Position numbers and translations under genes: made by a program. A DNA stretch of 42,925 nt from CAYPNF01 sp964411985 (GTDB lineage: Bacteria; Verrucomicrobiota; Verrucomicrobiia; Limisphaerales; J093): assembly GCA_964411985.1 (NCBI GenBank), contig CAYPNF010000065.1:1-42925 (forward strand), given 5' to 3'. The first letter of the stretch is position 1; every line of letters begins with the position of its first letter. Below are positions 33,373 to 41,832 of the stretch, piece after piece. The notes under the pieces are model-generated. The model was not told the origin of the DNA. It did no database searches and saw nothing but the letters and a program-made list of their open reading frames with translations.

Positions 33373-35841
33373 CTATTTCGGTGCCGGTCCGAGGCGTGCT
33401 GCCACTCCTTGGGTCCGCAGCTCGGCTTTCAAACTGCCTTCGTCCGCCGTGTCACTGCGAATCCTGACTTGGGAAGTGCCTACCGCAACGGTGGCGTGGA
33501 CGACGTTCACCGGGATCCTGGACAGTTCCTTCCAGCTGGCGTCATACACCGTTCCCTCCACCCCTTCCGTGTATCGGAAGCTGCCGCCAGGAGGGATTGT
33601 CCCTTTGCCCAGCGACGCAACCGGGTGTCCGTTTACCTCCAATGCGACCCCGTTGATGGGTTTTTTGGCCGCAGAGGTTAGGGTCCATTTCAAGAGCTGT
33701 GAGGCCTCAGCGTTGTTGAAAGTGAACTCAGTGGTCGTTGTATTGGTCAGGCTATGGACGAATCGTTGAGTGCGTATTTCGTACAGATCCCATTGGGAAG
33801 CCCCAGCCTTGGCGAGATGAAACTCCTTTGAGTTATCGCGCAAGGACGCTTTGATTTCGGGAGGGAACACGTGAGCCATACGGGCGGTTTCCCACTGGCG
33901 GATGGCCTCAAGAATGGCAGGCGTGGCCCCGGAGCGCCTCGCGGCATCAGCCGAGGAGGCGTCCGCTGCCAGCTGGGCCGTGCTTGCCAGACTAGCAGCC
34001 AGGGCGAAGCCAGCGTCAAAACCTGCCGCCCGTGCCAGGAGCCATTCCGCATCCTCGACACTCGTTTCGGGCCTGAGCGCAAACCACCCGAGCATGCGGG
34101 GCATCAGGTTCCGTTCGAAGTAGAGTTGGTTCTTGAAGCGATAGAGCGTCTGGCTTTCACGGAACCCGGCATACCAGGGTTCCCCCCAGTTCATGCGGGT
34201 GTAGATGTGCCAATTGAAATGCCCTGGGTTGCTGGCATCGTTGATTATCTGCCCTCGGATGGCCGGTGAGAGCGCGTCATGCCAGGCGGTGGTGAAGAGC
34301 GTCCTGCCGTACTGCCCCATTCCGGTGGACCAGTTTCCTTCCAAACCGTCGAAGGAAAGCTGCGCCACCCCGGTTTCGTTGCACAGCCGAGCGATCTGTC
34401 GTGCGACCTCCTGCGCCAGGTCGGCATCGGTGAGAAAGACCTTATAATCATGATCCATGAGTTTGCCTACGGTTTCCCCACTGCGATGGCTGGAGGGTGT
34501 CGTCCCCCAGGCTCCTCGTTGGCAATCGAGCAATCTCCAAGGTGCCTCGGTAGAGACGGATCCGTATACGACCAGTTCGTTTCCGATGACCACCGTGTTC
34601 ATAGCCGTCTTCTTACGGAAGGCGTCCGGAGCGGCCACGGCAATCGCCTTTTCATCCGTGTTCATATCCGCGGCCAGGGTACTTGCGCCGATCCTGGCCA
34701 ACCTGGGGTCGGGCGTCGGCGTCACGTAGGGATCATTGGGGGTGATGAAGTTCGAAAGCGTATGTACGCCAAGGCGAATGCCGGCCTGGCGAGCTTTCTC
34801 GCCACAGGCCCGAAGTCCATCCCAGCCATGGGGAAACAGGCTCGGTTTCAGTTGAAAATGTCCCCATGTTTCGAAGGGCGAGCTGTGATAGAGATACCTC
34901 AACCCAGCGCGCCGGGTCATTTCAATTGCCTGATCGATCGTGCTTTCTCCGAAATCGACAATCAGGTAGGCCCCATTGGCTGCGGGCGCCACCTTGCCCC
35001 AGACGCCGTCGAGCATGGGGTGGGGGAGTCCTTCCGCAATCTCGATGGCACCGATTGTGTTCAGCGCCTCCGGTGCCGGGCAGCCGAAGAGTGCGATCTT
35101 GCTTCCGATGACCCCGCGGTCTCGAAAGGCGGGCGCAAGGTACTGGTCATGTCCCCAGTTGGCTATGACTCGGTTCTGGTCGCGGTTCCGGCAAAAGGCC
35201 TGAAGGACGCTGCCAAAGGCGGTCCCGCGCGCGGTGTCGCCTCGGAAGAGCTGATCTTTCTTCAGTTCCGCTGGGAAATCCGAATACTCGCCCGTGTCGT
35301 CAGCCCCGTAGTCCGCCTCGATGTCGTTTTCGTGCGTGGGATATCCGCCGAGCGTCCTGGCGTTCAAAGTCTGGATGCCGATGGCAAATTCCCGGTCACG
35401 AACCACGCCCACGGTCTCCCCGATGATGCTTCGAATCGTCGTCGGGTAGGGTCCCCACAGAATGAGTTCGACGGGTTTTGGTGCATGGACCTCTGTAACC
35501 TCGAACACAGCATGCGTGGACTTTGCCTCCGCAGCCACCACGGCCCTCGCGTTGGCGCTGGCATAATTCAGGGTCAACCTTCGGGACTGAGCCTCCCAGG
35601 AGGCGGACGATGGGGCGTGAAGCTGTCCTTGGATGCGAAGGCTCAGCAACGCACTTGGTTGACCAGCAGCCAGGTAGTCGCGCTTTGTACCGCTCTGCAA
35701 AATCGCGCAGAGCGCGCCTTTCTCGTCGATTCCGAAAGAGGCGGTCCGAGTTTGCAGTGCCAGGACGGGGTCTTTGGCAGCAAGTGAGACCTGCGGTAAC
35801 AGAAATGCAGCGACGATTAGGAGACCCAGATTCTTATTCAT
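33373..35841 (-). CDS. Exported TIM-barrel-like protein of unknown family
   Basis: I choose ATG 35841 over an ATG 26 codons upstream because MNKNLGLLIVAAFLLPQVSLA starts a clean signal peptide and AAGGTG precedes it at good spacing; this gives 822 residues. An N-terminal beta-sandwich (~25-290) is followed by a (beta/alpha)-barrel-like region: AYLIVDFGESTIDQAIEMTR, GLRYLYHSSPFETWGHF, GIRLGVHTLSNFITPNDPY, and GVAQLSFDGLEGNWSTGMG, whose Asp is a good catalytic candidate. The C-terminus is beta-rich. The pattern resembles GH36-clan or related glycosidases, but I cannot name a family. First gene of the operon with GH38-like and GH95-like enzymes, which argues for a role in the same glycan breakdown. 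Confidence 0.75.
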   Translation of the reverse strand: MNKNLGLLIVAAFLLPQVSLAAKDPVLALQTRTASFGIDEKGALCAILQSGTKRDYLAAGQPSALLSLRIQGQLHAPSSASWEAQSRRLTLNYASANARAVVAAEAKSTHAVFEVTEVHAPKPVELILWGPYPTTIRSIIGETVGVVRDREFAIGIQTLNARTLGGYPTHENDIEADYGADDTGEYSDFPAELKKDQLFRGDTARGTAFGSVLQAFCRNRDQNRVIANWGHDQYLAPAFRDRGVIGSKIALFGCPAPEALNTIGAIEIAEGLPHPMLDGVWGKVAPAANGAYLIVDFGESTIDQAIEMTRRAGLRYLYHSSPFETWGHFQLKPSLFPHGWDGLRACGEKARQAGIRLGVHTLSNFITPNDPYVTPTPDPRLARIGASTLAADMNTDEKAIAVAAPDAFRKKTAMNTVVIGNELVVYGSVSTEAPWRLLDCQRGAWGTTPSSHRSGETVGKLMDHDYKVFLTDADLAQEVARQIARLCNETGVAQLSFDGLEGNWSTGMGQYGRTLFTTAWHDALSPAIRGQIINDASNPGHFNWHIYTRMNWGEPWYAGFRESQTLYRFKNQLYFERNLMPRMLGWFALRPETSVEDAEWLLARAAGFDAGFALAASLASTAQLAADASSADAARRSGATPAILEAIRQWETARMAHVFPPEIKASLRDNSKEFHLAKAGASQWDLYEIRTQRFVHSLTNTTTTEFTFNNAEASQLLKWTLTSAAKKPINGVALEVNGHPVASLGKGTIPPGGSFRYTEGVEGTVYDASWKELSRIPVNVVHATVAVGTSQVRIRSDTADEGSLKAELRTQGVAARLGPAPK

Positions 35842-36045
35842 ACGCTTCACCTTTGCATCTGCCAGCGTTGCAGTCTCCATGGGTTGTTGTGTAGGGCGGA
35901 TTATGCACGCGTGGGCCAAGTGGGTTTATAGGCTCTGGACAGGAAACTTCCAGTGGTTTCTTGTGTCGCCAACCCTCGAGTGCTCCAAGTTCCCCCCGGT
36001 CTGCAATGGGCTGGCCATTTTGCGGTCATCCGCTAGTATCATGAC
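35842..36045. other. Divergent intergenic region, 204 bp
   Basis: It lies between the minus-strand glycan operon and the plus-strand aldehyde dehydrogenase and must hold both promoters. I find no convincing promoter hexamers or palindrome. Confidence 0.4.
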
Positions 36046-37473
36046 ATGCTCGCGAAGACATATCCCTACTACCTCGGCAATAAACCAGTCTGGAGCAACG
36101 CCGATCTTGCGGTGAGTGATAAGTACACCGGCGAGGTCGTGGCCCGGGTGGCCATGGCGGACGCGGTGGCCATCGATTCTGCCATCGCTGCCGCGGAACG
36201 GGCGGCGGGGGCGATGGCCCGGATGGCCCCCTACGAGCGGCAGAGCATCCTGAACCACTGCGTTCGGCGGTTCACCGAACGTACGGAAGAACTGGCCATG
36301 GCCCTATGTCTGGAGGCAGGCAAGCCCATCAAGGATAGCCGAGGCGAGGTTGGCCGCCTGATCGATACCTTTCGGATTGCCGCCGAAGAGTCAGTGCGTA
36401 TGAGCGGGGAGGTGCAAAACCTGGAGATCAGCCCTCGGGCCAAAGGCTATCGTGGCATTTTGAAGCGCGTTCCCATCGGGCCTTGCTCGTTCATCTCTCC
36501 TTTCAACTTTCCCTTGAACCTTGCGGCTCACAAGATGGCCCCGGCTCTTGCTGTGGGCTGCCCCTTCGTCTTGAAACCGGCCAGTCTCACGCCGATTGGC
36601 GCCCTGCTGATCGGCGAAATTCTGGCCGAGACGCCCCTGCCTGAGGGGGCCTTTTCCATTCTGCCCTGTCGACGCGAGGACGCGGGTAGCCTGACCACGG
36701 ATGATCGGCTGAAGTTGCTCAGTTTTACCGGTTCTCCCGAGGTTGGCTGGGCGCTCAAGGCGCGTGCGGGCAAGAAGAAGGTTGCGCTGGAATTGGGAGG
36801 TAACGCCGCCTGTATTGTCGATGCGGACGCCGATCTGGAGGATGCAACAAAGCGCATCGTTTTCGGTGCGTTCTATCAAAGCGGTCAAAGCTGCATCAGT
36901 GTTCAGCGCATCCTGATCCAGGATTCGGTTTACGAAGCGATGAGAGCACGCCTCATCGCGGCTACCCGTGCTCTGAAATCGGGGGATCCGAAGGAGGAGT
37001 CCACATTCATCGGGCCGCTTATTACCGAGCAGGAGTCTATCCGATTAGAGTCCTGGATTCAGGCCGCTTTGGCGGCAGGAGGCAAACTCCTTTGTGGAGG
37101 TTCCCGCCGTGGCGCTGTCCTTGAAGCCACACTTCTGGAAGACGTACCCCAAAACCAGGCTGTGTGTGCTCAGGAGGCTTTCGGGCCGGTGGCAGTTCTC
37201 GGACGGTTTGCCCGATTTGAAGATGCCATTGCCGAAGCCAACAACAGCGATTATGGCCTGCAAGCTGGGGTTTTCACCCGTGACCTCTACAAAGCCCTTT
37301 ACGCCTGGGACCATCTGGAGGTGGGCGGTGTGGTGATCGGCGATGTTCCTTCCTGGCGGGTGGACAATATGCCGTACGGCGGCGTGAAAGACAGCGGGCT
37401 GGGTCGGGAAGGGATTCGATTTGCCATGGAGGAAATGACCGAGATCCGCAACCTGGTGATACGAACACCCTGA
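36046..37473 (+). CDS. NAD(P)-dependent aldehyde dehydrogenase
   Basis: The 475-residue protein has normal ALDH-superfamily length and motifs: SPFNFPLNLAAHKMAPAL (~146-163), VLKPASLTP in the cofactor site, LSFTGSPEVGW, the general-base motif VALELGGNAA (~246-255) and the catalytic Cys in GQSCISVQR (~283). C-terminal FGPVAVLGRF and GLGREGIRFAMEEMTE complete the fold. It oxidises an aldehyde to an acid in the cytoplasm. Position beside glycan-degradation genes suggests a sugar-derived aldehyde such as lactaldehyde or a succinate-semialdehyde-like compound, but this is inference. It is divergent from the exported-enzyme operon. Confidence 0.93.
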   Translation: MLAKTYPYYLGNKPVWSNADLAVSDKYTGEVVARVAMADAVAIDSAIAAAERAAGAMARMAPYERQSILNHCVRRFTERTEELAMALCLEAGKPIKDSRGEVGRLIDTFRIAAEESVRMSGEVQNLEISPRAKGYRGILKRVPIGPCSFISPFNFPLNLAAHKMAPALAVGCPFVLKPASLTPIGALLIGEILAETPLPEGAFSILPCRREDAGSLTTDDRLKLLSFTGSPEVGWALKARAGKKKVALELGGNAACIVDADADLEDATKRIVFGAFYQSGQSCISVQRILIQDSVYEAMRARLIAATRALKSGDPKEESTFIGPLITEQESIRLESWIQAALAAGGKLLCGGSRRGAVLEATLLEDVPQNQAVCAQEAFGPVAVLGRFARFEDAIAEANNSDYGLQAGVFTRDLYKALYAWDHLEVGGVVIGDVPSWRVDNMPYGGVKDSGLGREGIRFAMEEMTEIRNLVIRTP

Positions 37474-37500
37474 TCCTTGCTGTTGGGCATCGATCAGGGT
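37467..37500. terminator. Strong hairpin at convergent junction spanning the ALDH stop codon
   Basis: ACCCTGATC (37467-37475) pairs perfectly with GATCAGGGT (37492-37500), a 9-bp stem with a 16-nt loop. The ALDH stop TGA (37471-37473) is inside the left arm. The next gene ends at 37515 on the other strand. No T-tract, so possibly bidirectional. Confidence 0.5.
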
Positions 37501-37514
37501 ATCGAAGGCTGTTC

Positions 37515-38876
37515 CTAGATCTTCCAACCCTTGCGGTATTCGCGGTGCAGGAGGGCGTCTGCTGGCTTGGAGTTGAGGATACGCCCGCTGACCGTATCAT
37601 ACTCAAGAACCCCTGGCACCAGGACGGCCAGGTTAGCCAGTTGCATGAGCTCGGTGAGGGGGCCGCCAATCGTGAAAGGCGAAAAGGTCTTGCCCTGGCC
37701 CTTGCAAGCATTGACCCACTCACGATGGTGACTGTCGGTCCGCGGTAGTGACTCGGCAGGGCCTCCTTTGAAATCAGCGAATTTGGCTTCAGGTAAGAGC
37801 GAAAACCTCGTGTTCCAGGGGCATTCCGAATAGAGCGAGGCTTTGGTCCCCACCAGGAGATCGCCCCATCCTGCTTGGGGATAGCCCAGCATGAGGTCCG
37901 CTGAGGGTCGTTCCTTGGCGTAGAGGGTGAGTTTGACGGGAGGAAGGTTCTTTCGCGCGGGGATTTCCACCGTGGCTTTCATGGAGGTCGGATAGCCCTC
38001 CAGGTCGACTTCCGACGCAGTGGCTTGGATTCGCAACGTCGTCTGCTTCGGTTTCTCGCCCTTCTCGAAGTTCCAAAGTTTCTCGAGGTGGAGAGCGCGG
38101 AACATGATATTGGCAGTGTGACAGCCAAAATCGCCCACAATCCCGCTACCGAACGCACGCCACGCACGCCAACTCCCTGGCAGGTAACAGGGATGGTAAG
38201 GCCTCTGGGCGGCCGGGCCTAGCCACAAATCCCAGTCCAGCGTGGCGGGTACTGGAGGTGCGTCCGTCGGGCGCTTCATGGGCCCATTGCCTCCGTCGAA
38301 CCAAACATGGGCCTCCGTGATCTCACCGAGTACCCCTCCCCAGGCCATTTCCACGGCACGACGAAGGCCGTTGCTCGCCGAGCCCTGGTTCCCCATCTGG
38401 GTCACGACCTTTGTCTTCACTGCTGTCTCGCGCATGGCCCGCGCCTCGCGGACGGTTCGGGTGAGGGGTTTTTCGCAATAGACGTGTTTGCCAAGCCTCA
38501 TTGCTGAAATCGCTGCGACAGCGTGGGTGTGGTCCGGTGTGGAGACCGCCACCGCGTCGATTCCCTTCTCCATCTCGTCGAACATCCTGCGGAAGTCCTT
38601 GTAGGCGCGTGCGCTGGGGAATTTCTTGAAAGATTCGGCGGCGTACTTGTGGTCGACATCACACAAGGCTACAACATTTTCTCCCAGGCCTGAGATGTTG
38701 CCCAGGTTGCTGCCTCCTTGCCCGTTGATCCCGATGAAGGCCACGTTGAGCTTACTGTTGGCAGGGTAGCCCAGGGCAAGTCGGGCCGACGGCAGGAGGA
38801 GCAGGCCCGCACTCGCGGCGAATGAGCGACGAAGGAAGGTGCGGCGGGGGAGGTTGGTGTTCATAGAGATCTTCAT
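37515..38876 (-). CDS. Tat-exported Gfo/Idh/MocA-family oxidoreductase
   Basis: The 453-residue protein has a Tat leader (RRTFLRRSFAASAGLLLLP, Arg11-Arg12) ahead of a Rossmann domain: LNVAFIGINGQGG with the Gly-rich NAD-binding turn, VVALCDVDHKY, AVSTPDHTHAVAAISAM and the family signature GKHVYCEKPLTR. The C-terminal alpha/beta domain contains GSGIVGDFGCHTANIMFRAL. These enzymes oxidise or reduce sugars, inositols or their derivatives with NAD(P), which may be pre-bound before Tat export. Such Tat-type members are common in Planctomycetota and Verrucomicrobiota. A start four codons later (MNTNLPRR) is equally possible. Convergent with the aldehyde dehydrogenase. Confidence 0.92.
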   Translation of the reverse strand: MKISMNTNLPRRTFLRRSFAASAGLLLLPSARLALGYPANSKLNVAFIGINGQGGSNLGNISGLGENVVALCDVDHKYAAESFKKFPSARAYKDFRRMFDEMEKGIDAVAVSTPDHTHAVAAISAMRLGKHVYCEKPLTRTVREARAMRETAVKTKVVTQMGNQGSASNGLRRAVEMAWGGVLGEITEAHVWFDGGNGPMKRPTDAPPVPATLDWDLWLGPAAQRPYHPCYLPGSWRAWRAFGSGIVGDFGCHTANIMFRALHLEKLWNFEKGEKPKQTTLRIQATASEVDLEGYPTSMKATVEIPARKNLPPVKLTLYAKERPSADLMLGYPQAGWGDLLVGTKASLYSECPWNTRFSLLPEAKFADFKGGPAESLPRTDSHHREWVNACKGQGKTFSPFTIGGPLTELMQLANLAVLVPGVLEYDTVSGRILNSKPADALLHREYRKGWKI

Positions 38877-38952
38877 GTTGTCAGCTGTGGGTCAAAGCCT
38901 GCCATGACCTGTCCTGGTAGGGAAGCCTGATTCGCCTGCTGAATGGGAGCTC

Positions 38953-41475
38953 TTACCGACCGTTTTTTCCCGTCGCCAGGGGTAGAGGTACTTCCACGGA
39001 GAAGGCCAATTCCGGGTCGGCCCGTCGCTGGAGGGTTTCGCACAGAGTGCGGAGGCTGGGTAGAAGCTTGCGTCGGGCAGCTTTGCCGTTGACTTCGAGT
39101 GTTACGGGTCGTTTGAAGTCAACCAGCCGGGTGTCCAATAGCAGCGCGGCTTCGGTGACATTTGTGCTGGTGGTGACGACGATCCTGTTGTTACTGCAAG
39201 TGGCATTCACTTCTTTGCCCGCGGCAGGTGTAGGTACGCGCAGCCAAAAAAAGTCCTGAATTACGTTGTCAGTCAGACGCCAGGTTAACTCGCGGGGAAC
39301 AGGATTCCTTACGGAAGGATACATTTGCACGATCTTATCCCGGTCGGGCAAACCCGAGTGAGGATGATCGGCAATGACCTGCACGGAGACTGGATAGATG
39401 TCGGTTCGATCTCCCCGCAGGGTTTGCACTTCTTTTTCGAATTCGCGAATGAGCTTGTACCGGCCGTACATGGTGTCTTTCTCTCCGATCATGGTGCTGA
39501 AGGGTGTGTTTCTGAGCGTGATGGGTCCTGCGCCGTCGGCCGGAGCGGCAGCGCTGGCATGAATGGCGGCAAAACGATCCGGCATCTTGGGACCGATGGC
39601 GAAGGCACCATACCCCCCGTGGGAGTAGCCCATCAGGAATAGCTTGTTGGGATCGACCTCCGCGAACAGAAGAAACTGGCGAAGGAGGTTCTGGATGAGT
39701 GGGTAGACATAACCGGTGTAGAATCCGTTCCACTCATTGTTAGGGGCGCGCAGGGCCACGTAGAGGTACCCTCCCACTTCAGGATGGTCGCGGTAGTAAC
39801 GTTGCATGACTTTCCACTGGCTGTCGTTGACCTCCTGGGGTGCACCACCTCCTCCATGCATGGCGATAAACAGGGCCCACCCTGTGGCAGGACGTTCACC
39901 CACGGCCTTCAGGGTGTAAGGACTCTCCAGTTTTTCGAATCGCACTCGTTTGCTTTCGTAATCTTCCTTCAGATTCCCCTGGATCGGGGCGGCACGAAAC
40001 GCTTCCCAAGCCAACTTACGCACCGCCGTCTCTTGACTGCGCAACAGCTTCTCCAGGTCAGCTGGAAACAGCCAGGCGGCTTGTTCCGTGATTGGAGCCG
40101 CGAAGAAATCTACGAAGGCTTTCCTGAGTCGGATCTCATCCTTGCTTTTCAGTGGTGTCTTCACCGGAGGCGAAACGTATACATTTTTCTGAAACACTGG
40201 CACTTCCGGGATACCACCCAGAAAGATCTGGAGCCGGTCCTCACCGTTGGTTCCAGTGGAATAGTACTGCTGGACTCCCTGGTTCTCCCGTTCCGCTCTG
40301 ACGAGGAAGGTGCGCTGCTTGGGCAGTCGGAGGTAGAGATGGTCGTTCATGTCAGCAGTCTCAGACTTGCTCTTGCCCTCCTGCCGGGCGTTGGGGTCGG
40401 CGCTGTCGACAACCGTCACCTGGGCGACAACCCGTTCGCCCACCGGCCGATCAAACACGTCGATGGCCAGCTTCACTCCGGCGCTCTCCGATGGTGTGGC
40501 CCGGGCGGTGTACCGATCCGTGACGTTCACGGCACTGACATAATCAACCCGTCTGGCCCACGGTAGAGGGAAAGTGAGGCCGGTCTTCTGGAAGCTGGAT
40601 GCATAGATCGCGCAGGCGCGGTCTTCCTTGACTGCTTGGGAGGCGTTTCCGACGAACCAGCCTCGGTCCAGACCCTGTGGATCTGGTTCAGCGGCTCCAG
40701 TGAAATGCCAATCGCCATCCCAGATCTCCACCCAGGTGTGGTTACCGCTCCGGTTACTCCAGAGTGGAGTGCCAACGATCCGTGCAGGTACTCCCACCGC
40801 CCGGCACGCATCGACGAGCAAGATCGAGAGTCCAGTGCAGGTTGCCATGCCACTTTCCATGGTCTCCAGTGGGCCCTGATCGGGTGCTCGGCGCTTGGTG
40901 GAGTATTTGACATTGAGCAGCTTGAACAGTTCTCGGTTCAGGGCCTGCGCGGCCTCACTCGAGGTCCTACAATCCTTCACCAGAGGTAGGCAGATATCCC
41001 GCAAACGCTTCCGCCAGCGATCACGTGTCTCGTTCACGCTGGCATAGGGAAGAACATCATTCAGAAAGAGTGCCGTGGGGATATTCTTGGCCCACGGCGC
41101 TTCCTGCATGGCGAGGTAGGCGAAACTGAGGTTTTCCAGGAGGAACGTCGCGGAAAGCGACTCCAAATCCCGCTGTGGCATGTTCATGACGAGGAACTGG
41201 ATTCCCTCGCGTTGGCTCTCGGGTGTTTGTTTCAACGCGTTCACTAACTCCTGCCGGTTGGTTCCGGCTCCCAACAGCACGGGGTCAAGCGCGTCAGACC
41301 ACCATTCCTTCGCTGGGGGTGGGGTCGGTTCCTGCGTCATCGCGCCTGCGTGTAGGGCGAACAGCCAGATCACCATGAAAAGAGTCTTCCCCCAGCGAAC
41401 CTTGGACGGAAGGCCCGGTTTAGGGGACTTGGCCTGACGGTGTCGCTCGAACCTGGCAAATCGGATCGTAATCAT
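38953..41475 (-). CDS. Transglutaminase-like / alpha-beta-hydrolase (esterase) fusion, exported
   Basis: The 840-residue protein has a hydrophobic segment at ~31-45 (TLFMVIWLFALHAGA), a signal peptide or anchor with a long basic n-region. Residues ~150-290 form a transglutaminase-like domain with Cys213 (MATCTGLSILLVDACRAVG), His246 (GNHTWVEIWDG) and Asp253 or Asp255. After a linker, ~520-745 form an esterase/PHB-depolymerase-like hydrolase: oxyanion AMHGGGG, nucleophile Ser618 (LFLMGYSHGGYG), Asp667 (GEKDTMY) and His704 or His706 (ADHPHSG). The last ~90 residues are beta-rich. A protease-like or cross-linking activity joined to an esterase is unusual. Substrate unknown, with acylated polysaccharide or glycopeptide possible. 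The start is uncertain and Met34 is an alternative. Confidence 0.85.
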   Translation of the reverse strand: MITIRFARFERHRQAKSPKPGLPSKVRWGKTLFMVIWLFALHAGAMTQEPTPPPAKEWWSDALDPVLLGAGTNRQELVNALKQTPESQREGIQFLVMNMPQRDLESLSATFLLENLSFAYLAMQEAPWAKNIPTALFLNDVLPYASVNETRDRWRKRLRDICLPLVKDCRTSSEAAQALNRELFKLLNVKYSTKRRAPDQGPLETMESGMATCTGLSILLVDACRAVGVPARIVGTPLWSNRSGNHTWVEIWDGDWHFTGAAEPDPQGLDRGWFVGNASQAVKEDRACAIYASSFQKTGLTFPLPWARRVDYVSAVNVTDRYTARATPSESAGVKLAIDVFDRPVGERVVAQVTVVDSADPNARQEGKSKSETADMNDHLYLRLPKQRTFLVRAERENQGVQQYYSTGTNGEDRLQIFLGGIPEVPVFQKNVYVSPPVKTPLKSKDEIRLRKAFVDFFAAPITEQAAWLFPADLEKLLRSQETAVRKLAWEAFRAAPIQGNLKEDYESKRVRFEKLESPYTLKAVGERPATGWALFIAMHGGGGAPQEVNDSQWKVMQRYYRDHPEVGGYLYVALRAPNNEWNGFYTGYVYPLIQNLLRQFLLFAEVDPNKLFLMGYSHGGYGAFAIGPKMPDRFAAIHASAAAPADGAGPITLRNTPFSTMIGEKDTMYGRYKLIREFEKEVQTLRGDRTDIYPVSVQVIADHPHSGLPDRDKIVQMYPSVRNPVPRELTWRLTDNVIQDFFWLRVPTPAAGKEVNATCSNNRIVVTTSTNVTEAALLLDTRLVDFKRPVTLEVNGKAARRKLLPSLRTLCETLQRRADPELAFSVEVPLPLATGKNGR

Positions 41476-41832
41476 GTTGGCGAGACCCTTGATAATCTGT
41501 CCTGCGCCAAATGGCCAGACCTCTCACTCCCATTTGATTGGGGACTGCTTAACCCCTGTCGCTCCAAGACGTCTGTGCCCAAGGAGGGTGCAGGGTGTCG
41601 GCGCCACAATGGTCCTTCACCCCTGGCCCTGCGCGTCCCGGCGAGACGTTTTTCGGGAAAACCTGACACTGGATGTCAGGAAGTCCTTACGACTCTGAGG
41701 GTTTTCACACGGTTCATAATTGCCAGATCCTGTCGATCTCTCTTATGGACCTGAAACCTACAGTGAGCCCAACAGCCGCTTGTTGAAGCGGGGAGCTGGC
41801 ACAGGTCTGACGCAATTGAACTAATCAATATC
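41476..41832. other. 357-bp intergenic region upstream of the chemoreceptor gene
   Basis: I see no gene. It holds the 19-bp palindrome at 41662-41680 and must include promoters for both divergent genes. A TGGCAC at 41797 is not followed by a proper -12 element. Confidence 0.4.
41662..41680. promoter_or_regulatory. Perfect 7-5-7 inverted repeat upstream of the chemoreceptor
   Basis: CCTGACA (41662-41668), a 5-bp centre, TGTCAGG (41674-41680). It lies 152 bp before the MCP start and 186 bp before the start of the divergent fusion gene. It could be an operator or a small hairpin; no T-tract follows. Confidence 0.4.

Noticed and set aside
35842..35919. 26-codon N-terminal extension of the unknown exported enzyme
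   Set aside because: The ATG at 35841 has a good ribosome-binding sequence and a clean signal peptide.
41797..41813. Possible sigma-54 promoter before the chemoreceptor
   Set aside because: TGGCAC is present but the -12 element at the required spacing reads TGAC instead of TTGC.
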